Below, one piece after another: positions 9,921 through 20,902 of a DNA stretch of 64,000 nt. Where the stretch lies: positions 2,708,894 to 2,772,893 of the forward strand of contig NZ_LT977070.1 of NCBI RefSeq assembly GCF_900250075.1. Direction: 5' to 3'. Position numbers and translations under genes: made by a program. A model generated the notes under the pieces. That model did no database searches and was not told where the DNA came from. It saw only the letters and a list, made by a program, of their open reading frames with translations. The DNA is from Cupriavidus taiwanensis (GTDB lineage Bacteria > Pseudomonadota > Gammaproteobacteria > Burkholderiales > Burkholderiaceae). How positions within the stretch are numbered: the stretch's first letter is position 1; every line of letters begins with the position of its first letter.

Positions 9921-10685
9921 ATGGCCTACGGATTCAGCTTCGGCGGTGTCATCTTCCTGCTGGCACTGCTGGTGATCACCTCGTTCCGCGTGCTGCGCGA
10001 ATACGAACGCGGCGTGGTGTTCATGCTCGGGCGTTTCTGGAAGGTCAAGGGCCCCGGGCTGGTGCTGCTGATCCCGGCGGTGCAACAGATGGTCCGGGTC
10101 GACCTGCGCACGGTGGTGATGGACGTACCGCCGCAGGACGTGATCTCGCGCGACAACGTCTCGGTCAAGGTCAATGCGGTGGTGTACTTCCGCGTGGTCG
10201 ATCCCGAACTGGCCATCATCCAGGTGGCGAACTTCCTGGAAGCCACCAGCCAGCTGGCGCAGACCACGCTGCGCTCGGTGCTGGGCAAGCATGAGCTCGA
10301 CGAGATGCTGGCCGAGCGCGAAAAACTCAACTTCGACATCCAGCAGGTGCTGGACGCGCAGACCGACGGATGGGGTATCAAGGTCTCGAACGTCGAGATC
10401 AAGCATGTCGACCTGAACGAGACCATGGTCCGCGCCATCGCCCGCCAGGCCGAAGCCGAACGCGAGCGGCGCGCCAAGGTGATCCATGCCGAAGGCGAAC
10501 TGCAGGCCTCGGAGAAGCTGCTGGAAGCGGCGCAGATGCTGGCGCGGCAGCCGCAGGCGATGCAGCTGCGCTACATGCAGACGCTGACGCAGATCGCGGG
10601 GGACAAGAGCTCGACCATCGTGTTTCCGCTGCCGATCGATTTATTGACGACGCTGGGCGGCGGCAAGGGAGCACCGGAAAAGTAA
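9921..10685 (+). CDS. SPFH-domain stomatin/slipin membrane protein
   Basis: 254-aa membrane-anchored protein. One N-terminal hydrophobic segment ([13 protein letters not shown]) leads into the SPFH/band-7 domain ([22 protein letters not shown], then [21 protein letters not shown]) and a charged coiled coil rich in Ala, Glu and Arg (about residues 170-215). This is the slipin form (about 250 aa). It starts 2 bases after nfeD, so the pair is translationally linked. It is presumed to form oligomeric membrane microdomains and to be the partner or substrate of the NfeD protease. A strong terminator follows at once. Confidence 0.94.
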   Translation: MAYGFSFGGVIFLLALLVITSFRVLREYERGVVFMLGRFWKVKGPGLVLLIPAVQQMVRVDLRTVVMDVPPQDVISRDNVSVKVNAVVYFRVVDPELAIIQVANFLEATSQLAQTTLRSVLGKHELDEMLAEREKLNFDIQQVLDAQTDGWGIKVSNVEIKHVDLNETMVRAIARQAEAERERRAKVIHAEGELQASEKLLEAAQMLARQPQAMQLRYMQTLTQIAGDKSSTIVFPLPIDLLTTLGGGKGAPEK

Positions 10686-10723
10686 AAAAGCATGAAGGGC
10701 GCCGGGGCGCCCTTCATGCTTTT
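10686..10723. terminator. Bidirectional intrinsic terminator, stomatin/alaS
   Basis: Perfect 18-bp stem (10686-10703 with 10706-10723) of sequence AAAAGCATGAAGGGCGCC and its complement. It has an A-run on the left and a T-run on the right, and lies between the convergent stomatin and alaS genes. Confidence 0.92.
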
Positions 10724-10752
10724 GTGACAACGTGGCCTCGACCGAGGGTGTA

Positions 10753-10781
10753 CTCCCTCTCCCGCTTGCGCGAGAGGGGAG
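10753..10781. repeat. Dispersed CTCTCCC/GGGAGAG intergenic hairpin, copy C
   Basis: Imperfect inverted repeat beginning CTCCCTCTCCCGC and ending GCGAGAGGGGAG, followed by GCAAAC. It shares the CTCCCTCTCCC core and the GGGGAGCAAAC edge with the copy at 16565-16640, and lies just past the alaS stop. Confidence 0.6.
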
Positions 10782-10794
10782 CAAACCCTGCCGA

Positions 10795-13419
<2,625 letters not shown>

Positions 13420-13486
13420 GGGATGGCGGACGCTTGCCCTGGCGTGGCCGGGCGCGACGAATCAGTATGGGATTTGCAAACCGTTG

Positions 13487-13492
13487 ATTATA
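13487..13492 (-). promoter_or_regulatory. alaS: Putative -10 element of the alaS promoter
   Basis: The minus strand reads TATAAT, a consensus sigma-70 -10 box, about 70 bases upstream of the alaS ATG. No convincing -35 is seen at 16-18 bases, so the promoter is only suggested. The rest of the 294-base alaS/CoA-transferase spacer shows nothing else recognisable. Confidence 0.4.
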
Positions 13493-13713
13493 CGGGCAAG
13501 GCAGGCCGCCGGGCAGGTCAGCCACGGGGCCCGGGAAGCGGCCGGCTATCGCCCAAATCCCGCCGCCAAACGTGCAGCTTTAATCACTTATGACAGCACC
13601 GGTGGTTTGCCGGTGGTACAGTGCAGCCAACCCCGCCGCCCCGTTTCCTGGGCGTGCCGACCGCCCGCATTTTCGGACCAACCCCCGCCTTGCCGTCTGC
13701 CTCGAATACCGCC

Positions 13714-14934
13714 ATGGGAGCCTTGAGCCATCTCCGCGTCCTCGACCTCACCCGCGTCCTTGCCGGGCCGTGGTGTGCCCAGAACCTTGCCGACTTCGGC
13801 GCCGATGTGATCAAGATCGAGCGCCCCGGCGCCGGCGACGACACCCGCACCTGGGGCCCGCCCTGGCTCAAGGACGAAGACGGCCGCGACACCGCCGAGG
13901 CCGCCTACTACCTGGCCGCCAACCGCAACAAGCGCTCGGTCACGTGCGACATCAGCACCCCGGAAGGCCAGCAGATCGTGCGCGACCTGGCCGCGCAGAG
14001 CGACGTGGTGCTGGAGAACTACAAGGTCGGCCAGCTCAAGAAATATGGCCTGGACTACGACTCGCTGAAGCAGGTCAAGCCCGACCTGGTCTATTGCTCG
14101 GTCACCGGCTTCGGCCAGACCGGCCCGTACGCCGCGCGCCCGGGCTACGACTTCATCATCCAGGGCATGGGCGGCTTCATGAGCCTGACCGGCGAGCGGG
14201 ACGACCTGCCCGGCGGCGGCCCGCAGAAGGCCGGCGTGGCGATTTCCGACCTGATGACGGGCCAGTACGCCACCATCGCGGTGCTGGCGGCACTCGCCCA
14301 CCGCGACCGCACCGGCGAGGGCCAGTACATCGACATGGCGCTGCTCGACGTGCAGGTGGCCATGCTAGCCAACATGAACACGAATTACCTCGCCAGCGGC
14401 GAGGCGCCGCGCCGCTGGGGTAACGCGCATCCGAACATCGTGCCCTACCAGACCTTCCAGGCCGCCGACGGCTGGATCATCGTCGCGGTCGGCAACGACG
14501 GGCAGTTCCGCAAGTTCGTCACCGACGGCGGCAAGCCCGAGCTGGCCGACGACCCGCGCTTTGCCACCAATCCGCAGCGCGTGGCCAACCGCGACGTGCT
14601 GGTGCCGATCCTGGCCGAGATGGTGCGCCCGCGCACGCGCGCCCAGTGGATCCGCGACCTGGAAGCCGCGGGCGTGCCGTGCGGCCCGATCAACACGCTC
14701 GACGACGTGTTCGAGGACGACCAGGTCAAGGCGCGCGGCCTGCGCGTGGACCTGCCCCACCCGAGCGCGGGCGATGTCAGGCTGGTCGGCAGCCCGATCA
14801 AGATGAGCGCGACGCCGCCGCAGGCGCTGCGCCACCCGCCGCTGCTGGGCGAGCACACCGACACGGTGCTGGCCCAGACGCTGGGCTACAGCGCCGCGCA
14901 GATCGCCGCGCTTCGTGCAAAAGGTGTGCTGTAA
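13714..14934 (+). CDS. CaiB/BaiF (class III) CoA-transferase
   Basis: 406-aa family III CoA-transferase, moving CoA between acyl-CoA and a free acid through an aspartyl-CoA intermediate. The N-terminal Rossmann segment LRVLDLTRVLAGPW is canonical. The expected nucleophile is Asp179 in AISDLMTG, aligning with Asp169 of formyl-CoA transferase. The region MALLDVQVAMLANMN follows. ATG 13714 was chosen because the domain begins 5 residues later; an in-frame ATG at 13621 would add 31 Pro-rich residues with no domain. The acid is unknown; succinate- or glutarate-type activity is common among close relatives. It is separated from alaS by a divergent spacer. Confidence 0.9.
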   Translation: MGALSHLRVLDLTRVLAGPWCAQNLADFGADVIKIERPGAGDDTRTWGPPWLKDEDGRDTAEAAYYLAANRNKRSVTCDISTPEGQQIVRDLAAQSDVVLENYKVGQLKKYGLDYDSLKQVKPDLVYCSVTGFGQTGPYAARPGYDFIIQGMGGFMSLTGERDDLPGGGPQKAGVAISDLMTGQYATIAVLAALAHRDRTGEGQYIDMALLDVQVAMLANMNTNYLASGEAPRRWGNAHPNIVPYQTFQAADGWIIVAVGNDGQFRKFVTDGGKPELADDPRFATNPQRVANRDVLVPILAEMVRPRTRAQWIRDLEAAGVPCGPINTLDDVFEDDQVKARGLRVDLPHPSAGDVRLVGSPIKMSATPPQALRHPPLLGEHTDTVLAQTLGYSAAQIAALRAKGVL

Positions 14935-15060
14935 GATTCTCCTCCTGCCGGCGCCAGGCCAGCCCTGCCGCCGGTGCTTTCCGGAAGTTCAGTTCCCACT
15001 GACGTACTTTCCATGGGCCCGCGCCCTCCGCGCGGGCCTGCGCAAAGCAAAGGAGAATTC

Positions 15061-15516
15061 ATGCTGACCGATGCCATCCTGGCCTTCCTGCATTTCCTTG
15101 CGATCTTTGTCCTGATCACGCTGATGGCCGCCGAGGCCGTGGCGCTGCGCCCGGACCTGACCCCGGCCACCGTGCGGCGACTGTCGCTGTACGACCTGTT
15201 CTATTTCCTGTCGGCGATGCTGGCGCTGGCCACCGGCCTGCTGCGCCTGTTCTACGGCGCCAAGGGCGCGGACTTCTACCTGCACAACCCGTGGTTCCAC
15301 GCCAAGATGGGCGTGTTCGTGCTGATCGCACTGTGCTCGCTGCCGCCGACCCTCGCCATCGCGCGCTGGCGCAAGCAGGCGCGCCGGCTGCCCGATTACG
15401 TGCCGCCGCCGTCCGAGATCAAGGCGGCGCGGCGCTGGGTCATGATCGAATCGCACCTGGTGATCCTGCTGCCGCTGTGCGCCGTGATGATGGCCCGCGG
15501 CATCGGGGCCCGCTGA
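15061..15516 (+). CDS. DUF2214-family small integral membrane protein
   Basis: 151-aa inner-membrane protein with four predicted helices: AILAFLHFLAIFVLITLMAA, the YDLFYFLSAMLALATGLLRLF region, FHAKMGVFVLIALCSL and a C-terminal LVILLPLCAVMMARG. Histidines in helices 1, 3 and 4 resemble the heme- or copper-associated layout of small CopD-like proteins, but no biochemical role is established for DUF2214. A strong AAAGGAG ribosome binding site supports ATG 15061. The Bug receptor gene follows 29 bases later on the same strand. Confidence 0.8.
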   Translation: MLTDAILAFLHFLAIFVLITLMAAEAVALRPDLTPATVRRLSLYDLFYFLSAMLALATGLLRLFYGAKGADFYLHNPWFHAKMGVFVLIALCSLPPTLAIARWRKQARRLPDYVPPPSEIKAARRWVMIESHLVILLPLCAVMMARGIGAR

Positions 15517-15545
15517 GAATCCCTATCCCTCTTGTCCTCCGCAAC

Positions 15546-16541
15546 ATGCTGAAGAAACTGCTTGCCGCCGCGCTGACCGCGGCCCTGGTGCCGGCCGCCG
15601 CCGTTGCCGCCACCAACGCCTATCCCACCAAGCCGGTCCGTTTCGTCGTGCCTTACCCGGCCGGCGGCCCGCTCGACACCGTGGCGCGCGCCATCGGCGA
15701 CAAGCTGCGCGACAGCCTGGGCCAGCCCGTGATCGTGGAAAACAAGCCCGGCGCCGGCGGCAACCTTGGTGCGGACTACGTTGCGAAGCAGCCGGCCGAC
15801 GGCTACACCATCGTCATGGGCGCGGTGGCCACGCATGCCATCAACCCGACGCTGTTCAGCAAGATGCCGTATGACCCGGTCAAGGATTTCGCGCCGATCA
15901 CGCTGGTTGCCGACGTGCCCAACGTGCTGGTGATGCACCCGGGCAAGGCCGCCGAGCTGCATATCGACAACGTGCGCGATCTGGTCGCGTACGCGCGCAA
16001 GAACCCGGGCAAGCTGGACTACGCCTCGGGCGGCAACGGCAGCGCGGGCCACCTGTCGGGCGAGCTGTTCAAGAGCATGGCGAAAGTCAGCATGGTCCAT
16101 ATCCCCTACAACGGCGCGTCGCCCGCGCAGCTGTCGGTGCTGTCGGGCCAGACCGACCTGATCTTCGACAACCTGGCCTCGGCCTCGGCCAATATCAAGG
16201 CGGGCAAGCTCAAGGCCTTCGCCGTCACCACCGCCGGCCGCGCCGCGTCCTTCCCGGACCTGCCGACCATTGCCGAGGCCGGCAAGGGACTGGGCCTGGA
16301 AGGCTTCGACATTTCAACGTGGTTCGGCGTGTTCGCGCCGGCCAACACGCCGCGCGAGATCGTGGAAAAGCTCAACCACGAGATCGTGGCGATCCTGAAG
16401 ACCGACGACATGAAGGCCCGCCTGGCCCGCATCGGCGCCCAGCCGGCGCCGACCACGCCTGAGCAGTTCGCGGCGCTGATCCAGAAGGAACTGAAGAAGT
16501 ATGCGCAGATCGTGAAGGTGTCTGGGGCGAAGGTCGACTGA
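15546..16541 (+). CDS. Bug-family (TctC-like) periplasmic solute-binding receptor
   Basis: 331-aa secreted binding protein of the tripartite tricarboxylate transporter type, abundant in Burkholderiales. A Sec signal peptide (MLKKLLAAALTAALVPAAAVA) precedes the mature start near TNAYPTKPVRFVVPYPAGG. This Y-P-x-K-P-[IV]-R-x-[IV]-V-P-[FY]-x-x-G-G pattern and the later NKPGAGGN loop are Bug hallmarks. No membrane partner genes adjoin; tctBA start 2.3 kb away behind an opposing gene. The ligand is not deducible; known Bugs bind citrate, aspartate, glutamate, nicotinate or terephthalate. Confidence 0.92.
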   Translation: MLKKLLAAALTAALVPAAAVAATNAYPTKPVRFVVPYPAGGPLDTVARAIGDKLRDSLGQPVIVENKPGAGGNLGADYVAKQPADGYTIVMGAVATHAINPTLFSKMPYDPVKDFAPITLVADVPNVLVMHPGKAAELHIDNVRDLVAYARKNPGKLDYASGGNGSAGHLSGELFKSMAKVSMVHIPYNGASPAQLSVLSGQTDLIFDNLASASANIKAGKLKAFAVTTAGRAASFPDLPTIAEAGKGLGLEGFDISTWFGVFAPANTPREIVEKLNHEIVAILKTDDMKARLARIGAQPAPTTPEQFAALIQKELKKYAQIVKVSGAKVD

Positions 16542-16564
16542 CCCCCAAACAGCGAGAGGAAGAA

Positions 16565-16640
16565 CGGTTCTGGGTGCTCCCAAGCCGCACGAGCTAGCCT
16601 TAGCAAGGTGTTCTCCCTCTCCCCTCACCGGGAGGGGAGC
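16565..16640. repeat. Dispersed intergenic repeat, copy A
   Basis: About 60 bases match the copy at 24617-24690 almost continuously, including GGTTnTGGGTGC, AGCAAGGTG and the exactly shared GTTCTCCCTCTCCCCTC. They end in a CTCCCCTC/GAGGGGAG-type hairpin. The repeat lies between the convergent Bug and antiporter genes. Confidence 0.65.
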
Positions 16641-16653
16641 AAACAGGCAGGGA

Positions 16654-18435
16654 TTACACAGCTTCGCGGCTCTCGCCCCCCTTGCGCCGCCGCCCCCACA
16701 GCTTCCCGCCCGAATCCCCCTCCAGCCGCGGCAGCAGCAATCCCACCTGCACGATCTGCGCGCCCTCCATGCGCGTCACCGTCAGCGGCAGCCCGGCGAT
16801 CTCGACGCTGTCGCCTTCCACCGGCGGCGACGTGAACGCGCGTTGCATCGCACTTTCCAGCGTCAGCGGCTCTTCGTCCGGCGTTAGCGCGCGCGTGCCG
16901 TAGAGCGCGGCCACGTCGCGCAGCGGCGCGTCGCCCGACAGCAGGAAATCGTGCGAGACCTGTTCCCAGGTGGGCGCGCGGCCCGGCGTCTGGAACAGCG
17001 CCGACAGCAGCGGCAACGAGACCGTCGGTCCCAGCACGCAGACTGCATCGCCGGCGCGCAATACTGTCTGGGCCGGGTCGGCCAGCGCGTCGTCGCGCGC
17101 CACCGTCATCAGCCGGCAGCGCGGTGGCAGCTCCAGCTGGTCGGCGCGCACGTTCTCGACCGGGGCGTTGGGCCCGACCTCGAACTGCATCACTTCCAGG
17201 ATCGGCGCGCGCGTGCCGCGCAGGCGCGAACGCGCCAGCGGCTCGGGATAGCCGGGACGCAGCACGCGTGCCAGCCGCGCCGCCGCCGCCACGGTGGTGC
17301 CCTGGAACAGCAGGCTGGCCAGCACCACCGCGAAGGCAAGGCGGAACAGCAGCCCCGACTGCGGCACCTCGCGCAGCAGCGGGAACAGCGCCAGCACGAT
17401 CGGCACCGCGCCGCGCAAGCCCATCCAGGCGATAAAGCCGGTCTCGCGCGCATTGAAGCGGAACGGCAGCAGCGCCAGCCATACCGCCACCGGCCGCGCC
17501 ACCAGCATCAGGAAGGCCGCCACCGCCACCGCGGCGCCGGCGACTTCCCAGATCCGGTGCGGCGACACCAGCAAGCCCAGCAGCAGGAACATGGCCGACT
17601 GCGCCAGCCACGCCATGCCGTCCATGGCGCGCATGGTGTCGGCGGTAACGGCGCGCTCGCGGTTGCCGATCAACATGCCGGTCAGGTACACCGCCAGGAA
17701 GCCGCTGCCGCCGGCGCTCTGCACGAGGGCAAAGACCATCGCGCCGCCCGAGCACAGCAGGATCGACTGCAGCCCTTCGGCCACGCGCGTGCGCTCCAGC
17801 ACCAAGGCCAGGCAATAGCCCAGCGCAAGGCCAAGCACGCCCCCCACGCCGAACTGCACCAGCAGCCGCAACACAAGTTCCAGCGGCGTCAGCCCCCCGG
17901 GCGCGGTCAGCCATTCGATCAGCGTCAGCGTCAGGAAGATCGCCATCGGGTCGTTGATGCCGGATTCGATCTCGAGCACGCTCGCGACCCGGTCCTTGAG
18001 CCGGATGCCGCTGCTGTTGAGCGTCGAGAACACCGCGGCGGCATCGGTCGAGCCGACGATGGCCCCCAGCAGCAGCCCCAGCCGCCAGTCGATGCCCAGC
18101 AGCCAGGCGGCGAAGATCCCCACCAGCGCGGCGGTCACCAGCACCCCGACCGTGGCCAGAGACAGAGACGGCTTGAGCGCCACGCGAAAGGTGGCGAAGC
18201 GGGTGCGCAGCCCGCCGTCGAGCAGGATGATGGCCAGCGCCAGGTTGCCGACCAGGAAGCTGAGCCAGGTATCGGAGAAACGGATGCCGCCGGGGCCGTC
18301 CACGCCGGCCAGCATGCCCACGGCCAGAAACACCAGCAGGACCGGCACGCCGAAGCGCGCCGAGAACGCGCCCAGCACGATGCTCAGCGACATCACGACG
18401 CCGCCGAGCAGGATGACATGGTCGATGCTTTCCAA
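16654..18435 (-). CDS. cvrA: K+/H+ antiporter, CPA1 type (CvrA/NhaP2-like)
   Basis: 593-aa membrane antiporter. About 13 hydrophobic helices (residues 5-400) include the CPA family motif ESGINDPMAIF, where the Asp pair region drives cation/proton exchange. They are followed by a cytoplasmic RCK_C/TrkA_C domain (about 400-485) and a C-terminal transporter-associated (CorC_HlyC) domain (about 490-580). This order is that of NhaP2/CvrA, which expels K+ and affects cell volume and pH. It is divergent from tctBA. Its 5' leader carries five to six tandem copies of a CTGAAAGGTT decamer, suggesting control by a repeat-binding regulator. Confidence 0.92.
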   Translation of the reverse strand: MESIDHVILLGGVVMSLSIVLGAFSARFGVPVLLVFLAVGMLAGVDGPGGIRFSDTWLSFLVGNLALAIILLDGGLRTRFATFRVALKPSLSLATVGVLVTAALVGIFAAWLLGIDWRLGLLLGAIVGSTDAAAVFSTLNSSGIRLKDRVASVLEIESGINDPMAIFLTLTLIEWLTAPGGLTPLELVLRLLVQFGVGGVLGLALGYCLALVLERTRVAEGLQSILLCSGGAMVFALVQSAGGSGFLAVYLTGMLIGNRERAVTADTMRAMDGMAWLAQSAMFLLLGLLVSPHRIWEVAGAAVAVAAFLMLVARPVAVWLALLPFRFNARETGFIAWMGLRGAVPIVLALFPLLREVPQSGLLFRLAFAVVLASLLFQGTTVAAAARLARVLRPGYPEPLARSRLRGTRAPILEVMQFEVGPNAPVENVRADQLELPPRCRLMTVARDDALADPAQTVLRAGDAVCVLGPTVSLPLLSALFQTPGRAPTWEQVSHDFLLSGDAPLRDVAALYGTRALTPDEEPLTLESAMQRAFTSPPVEGDSVEIAGLPLTVTRMEGAQIVQVGLLLPRLEGDSGGKLWGRRRKGGESREAV

Positions 18436-18470
18436 AACGCTCCTTGTGTTGCCCGGGACTTCGCCTGCGG

Positions 18471-18530
18471 AAGCTTTCAGGACCTTTCAGGAACTTTCAA
18501 AACCTTTCAGAACCTTTCAGAACCCTTCCG
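18471..18530. repeat. Tandem 10-bp repeat array (consensus AACCTTTCAG)
   Basis: Six contiguous decamers in exact 10-base register: 9/10, 9/10, 7/10, 10/10, 10/10 and 8/10 matches to AACCTTTCAG. They start 36 bases upstream of the antiporter ATG. Read toward that gene they are CTGAAAGGTT. The helical period suggests a multimeric DNA-binding protein on one face of the DNA. Confidence 0.85.
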
Positions 18531-18683
18531 CCGCAGCGGCCGCGGCGGCGCGCCAGACCGTTCCGGATGATAGCGCAGCGGCCCGGGTCGCTACCCGCCA
18601 GGCCGCCTGCAGCTTGGCGCAGCGGCACTTTTAAGCGTGTTCTCACTAGGGGATACCCGAACCATGACCCCATTTGCAGACAT

Positions 18684-18703
18684 CTGAAAGGTAGCTGAAA
18701 GGT
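18684..18703. promoter_or_regulatory. Two CTGAAAGGT direct repeats upstream of tctB
   Basis: CTGAAAGGT at 18684-18692 and 18695-18703, an 11-base period. This is the reverse complement of the array at 18471-18530, so each divergent gene has the element in the same orientation relative to its own start. The remainder of the 394-base antiporter/tctB spacer shows no gene. Confidence 0.65.
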
Positions 18704-18829
18704 CGCCCCCTTACCTTCCACCCTGCCCGCCGGAAGGCCTCCGGAATTCGCCGCATTGATGCATCGCAACAAAGGCAACGCACAGAGGCCCGCCGCAGAT
18801 TTCAAGCAGTCTTATCGAGGAGATTCACT

Positions 18830-19291
18830 TTGCGCATACGTAGCCAAAAGGACTTTGCCTCCGGCCTGATGTTCATCCTGGTCGGATTCGGCTTTTCCTG
18901 GGTCGCGCGCGGTTATTCCATGGGAACCGCCGCAAAAATGGGACCGGGATACTTCCCGTTCTGGCTCGGCATCGTGCTCGCCCTGCTGGGCGCGCTGGTG
19001 CTGTTCGGCTCGCTGTCGTCCAAGGCGGAAGAAGACAGCCTGGCCCGCTGGGACATCAAGACGCTGTTGTGGATCCTCGGTTCGGTGGTGCTGTTCGGCC
19101 TGCTGCTCAAGCCGCTGGGCATGGTGCTGTCGGTGCTGGTGCTGGTGCTGGTGTCGTCGATGGCCAGCCACGAGTTCAGCTGGAAGGGCGCCATCCTGAA
19201 CGCGGTCATCCTGGTGCTGATCAGCCTGGGCGCGTTCGTGTACGGCATCAACCTGCAGATGCCGGTGTGGCCGGCTTTCCTGGCAAGCTAA
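18830..19291 (+). CDS. tctB: Tripartite tricarboxylate transporter small subunit TctB
   Basis: 153-aa membrane protein with four predicted helices, the small subunit of tripartite tricarboxylate transporters. The early GYSMGTAAKMGPGYFP segment is typical of TctB. The start is an unusual TTG at 18830, supported by GAGGAG at 18817-18822 (7-base spacing) and by the absence of a better in-frame start before the first helix. tctA follows after 13 bases. Together they form the membrane channel that accepts solute from a TctC/Bug receptor. No tctC lies in the operon, so an unlinked Bug protein must serve it. Confidence 0.9.
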   Translation: MRIRSQKDFASGLMFILVGFGFSWVARGYSMGTAAKMGPGYFPFWLGIVLALLGALVLFGSLSSKAEEDSLARWDIKTLLWILGSVVLFGLLLKPLGMVLSVLVLVLVSSMASHEFSWKGAILNAVILVLISLGAFVYGINLQMPVWPAFLAS

Positions 19292-19304
19292 GGAGGCCGC
19301 CAAC

Positions 19305-20807
19305 ATGGAACTACTCACCAACCTGGGTCTGGGCTTCTCCACCGCCCTGACCTTCCAGAACCTCGCGTACGCCTTCCTCGGCTGCGTGCTGGGCACGCTG
19401 ATCGGCGTGCTGCCGGGCCTGGGGCCGCTGGCCACCATCGCCATGCTGCTGCCGGTGACCTACACGCTGCCGCCGGTGGCCGCGCTGATCATGCTGGCCG
19501 GCATCTACTACGGCGCCCAGTACGGCGGCTCGACCACAGCCATCCTGGTGAACCTGCCTGGTGAATCGTCGTCGGTGGTGACCACCATCGATGGCTACCA
19601 GATGGCCAGGCGAGGGCGAGCGGGGGTGGCGCTGGCGACCGCGGGCCTGGGCTCGTTCTTCGCCGGCTGCGTCGCCACCATGATCCTGGCCGCGTTTGCC
19701 GCGCCGCTGTCGGAACTGGCGTTCAAGTTCGGCCCCGCCGAGTACTTCTCGCTGATGGTGCTGGGCCTGATCGGCGCCGTGGTGCTGGCCTCGGGTTCGC
19801 TGGTCAAGGCCATCGCCATGATCGTGCTGGGCCTGCTGCTGGGCCTGGTCGGCACCGACGTCAACTCGGGCGCCGCGCGCTTCTCGTTCGACGTGCCGGA
19901 ACTGACCGACGGCCTGAACTTCGTCTCGGTGGCAATGGGTATCTTCGGCTTTGCCGAAATCATCGCCAACCTGGAGCAGAAGGAACACCGCGAGACCTTC
20001 ACCGACCACATCACCAACCTGTTCCCGACCAAGGACGACTTCAAGCGCATGATCCCGGCGGTGCTGCGCGGCACCGCGCTGGGCTCGGCGCTGGGCATCC
20101 TGCCGGGCGGCGGCGCCTCGCTGGCCTCGTTCGCGGCGTACTCGCTGGAGAAGAAGACCTCCAAGTACCCGCAGGAATTCGGCAAGGGCGCGATCGAAGG
20201 CGTGGCGGGTCCGGAATCGGCCAACAACGCCGCTTCGCAGACCTCGTTCATCCCGCTGCTGACGCTGGGCATTCCGCCCAACGCTGTGATGGCGCTGATG
20301 GTGGGGGCGATGACCATCCACAACATCCAGCCCGGCCCGCAGGTGATGACCAGCAACCCGGCGCTGTTCTGGGGCCTGATCGCCTCGATGTGGATCGGCA
20401 ACCTGATGCTGATCGTGCTGAACCTGCCGCTGATCGGCATCTGGGTGAAGCTGCTGAAGGTGCCCTACCGCTACCTGTACCCGGCCATCCTGACCTTCTG
20501 CTGCATCGGCGTGTACTCGGTCCAGAACACCACCTTCGACGTGTTCCAGACCGCTGCCTTCGGCGTGATCGGCTACCTGTTTATCAAGCTGCGCTGCGAA
20601 CCCGCTCCGCTGCTGCTCGGCTTCGTGCTGGGGCCGATGATGGAAGAGAACTTCCGCCGCTCGCTGCTGCTGTCGCGTGGTGACTTCAGCGTGTTCGTGA
20701 CGCGGCCGCTGTCGCTGGGCCTGCTGATCGCCGCCGCGGTGCTGGTCGTGATCGTGGCGCTGCCGTCGATCAAGGCCAAGCGCGAAGAAGCGTTCCAGGA
20801 AGAATAA
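19305..20807 (+). CDS. tctA: Tripartite tricarboxylate transporter large subunit TctA
   Basis: 500-aa inner-membrane transporter with about 12 helices. Family signatures are clear: GVLPGLGPLATIAMLLPVTY near residue 30, YGAQYGGSTTAILVNLPGES, and GILPGGGASLASFAAY in the middle. It takes up di- or tricarboxylates with cation coupling when fed by a Bug/TctC receptor. AAGGAGG lies 9 bases before ATG. It ends the operon, followed by a GNRA-loop terminator. Confidence 0.96.
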   Translation: MELLTNLGLGFSTALTFQNLAYAFLGCVLGTLIGVLPGLGPLATIAMLLPVTYTLPPVAALIMLAGIYYGAQYGGSTTAILVNLPGESSSVVTTIDGYQMARRGRAGVALATAGLGSFFAGCVATMILAAFAAPLSELAFKFGPAEYFSLMVLGLIGAVVLASGSLVKAIAMIVLGLLLGLVGTDVNSGAARFSFDVPELTDGLNFVSVAMGIFGFAEIIANLEQKEHRETFTDHITNLFPTKDDFKRMIPAVLRGTALGSALGILPGGGASLASFAAYSLEKKTSKYPQEFGKGAIEGVAGPESANNAASQTSFIPLLTLGIPPNAVMALMVGAMTIHNIQPGPQVMTSNPALFWGLIASMWIGNLMLIVLNLPLIGIWVKLLKVPYRYLYPAILTFCCIGVYSVQNTTFDVFQTAAFGVIGYLFIKLRCEPAPLLLGFVLGPMMEENFRRSLLLSRGDFSVFVTRPLSLGLLIAAAVLVVIVALPSIKAKREEAFQEE

Positions 20808-20849
20808 GCAGGGAACATCGCCGGCCTGGCGCCGGCGGCAACAAAGCTG

Positions 20850-20876
20850 AAGGGCACCGCGAGGTGCCCTTTTTTT
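20850..20876 (+). terminator. Intrinsic terminator after tctA
   Basis: 9-bp stem AAGGGCACC / GGTGCCCTT with a GCGA (GNRA) tetraloop at 20859-20862, running directly into T6. Confidence 0.93.
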
Positions 20877-20902
20877 CGTGCGCCGCCCGTCGCCAGTGGC
20901 CG

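Noticed and set aside
18471..18530. CRISPR-like array
   Set aside because: 10-base units are contiguous with no spacers and there are no cas genes; better explained as protein-binding repeats.
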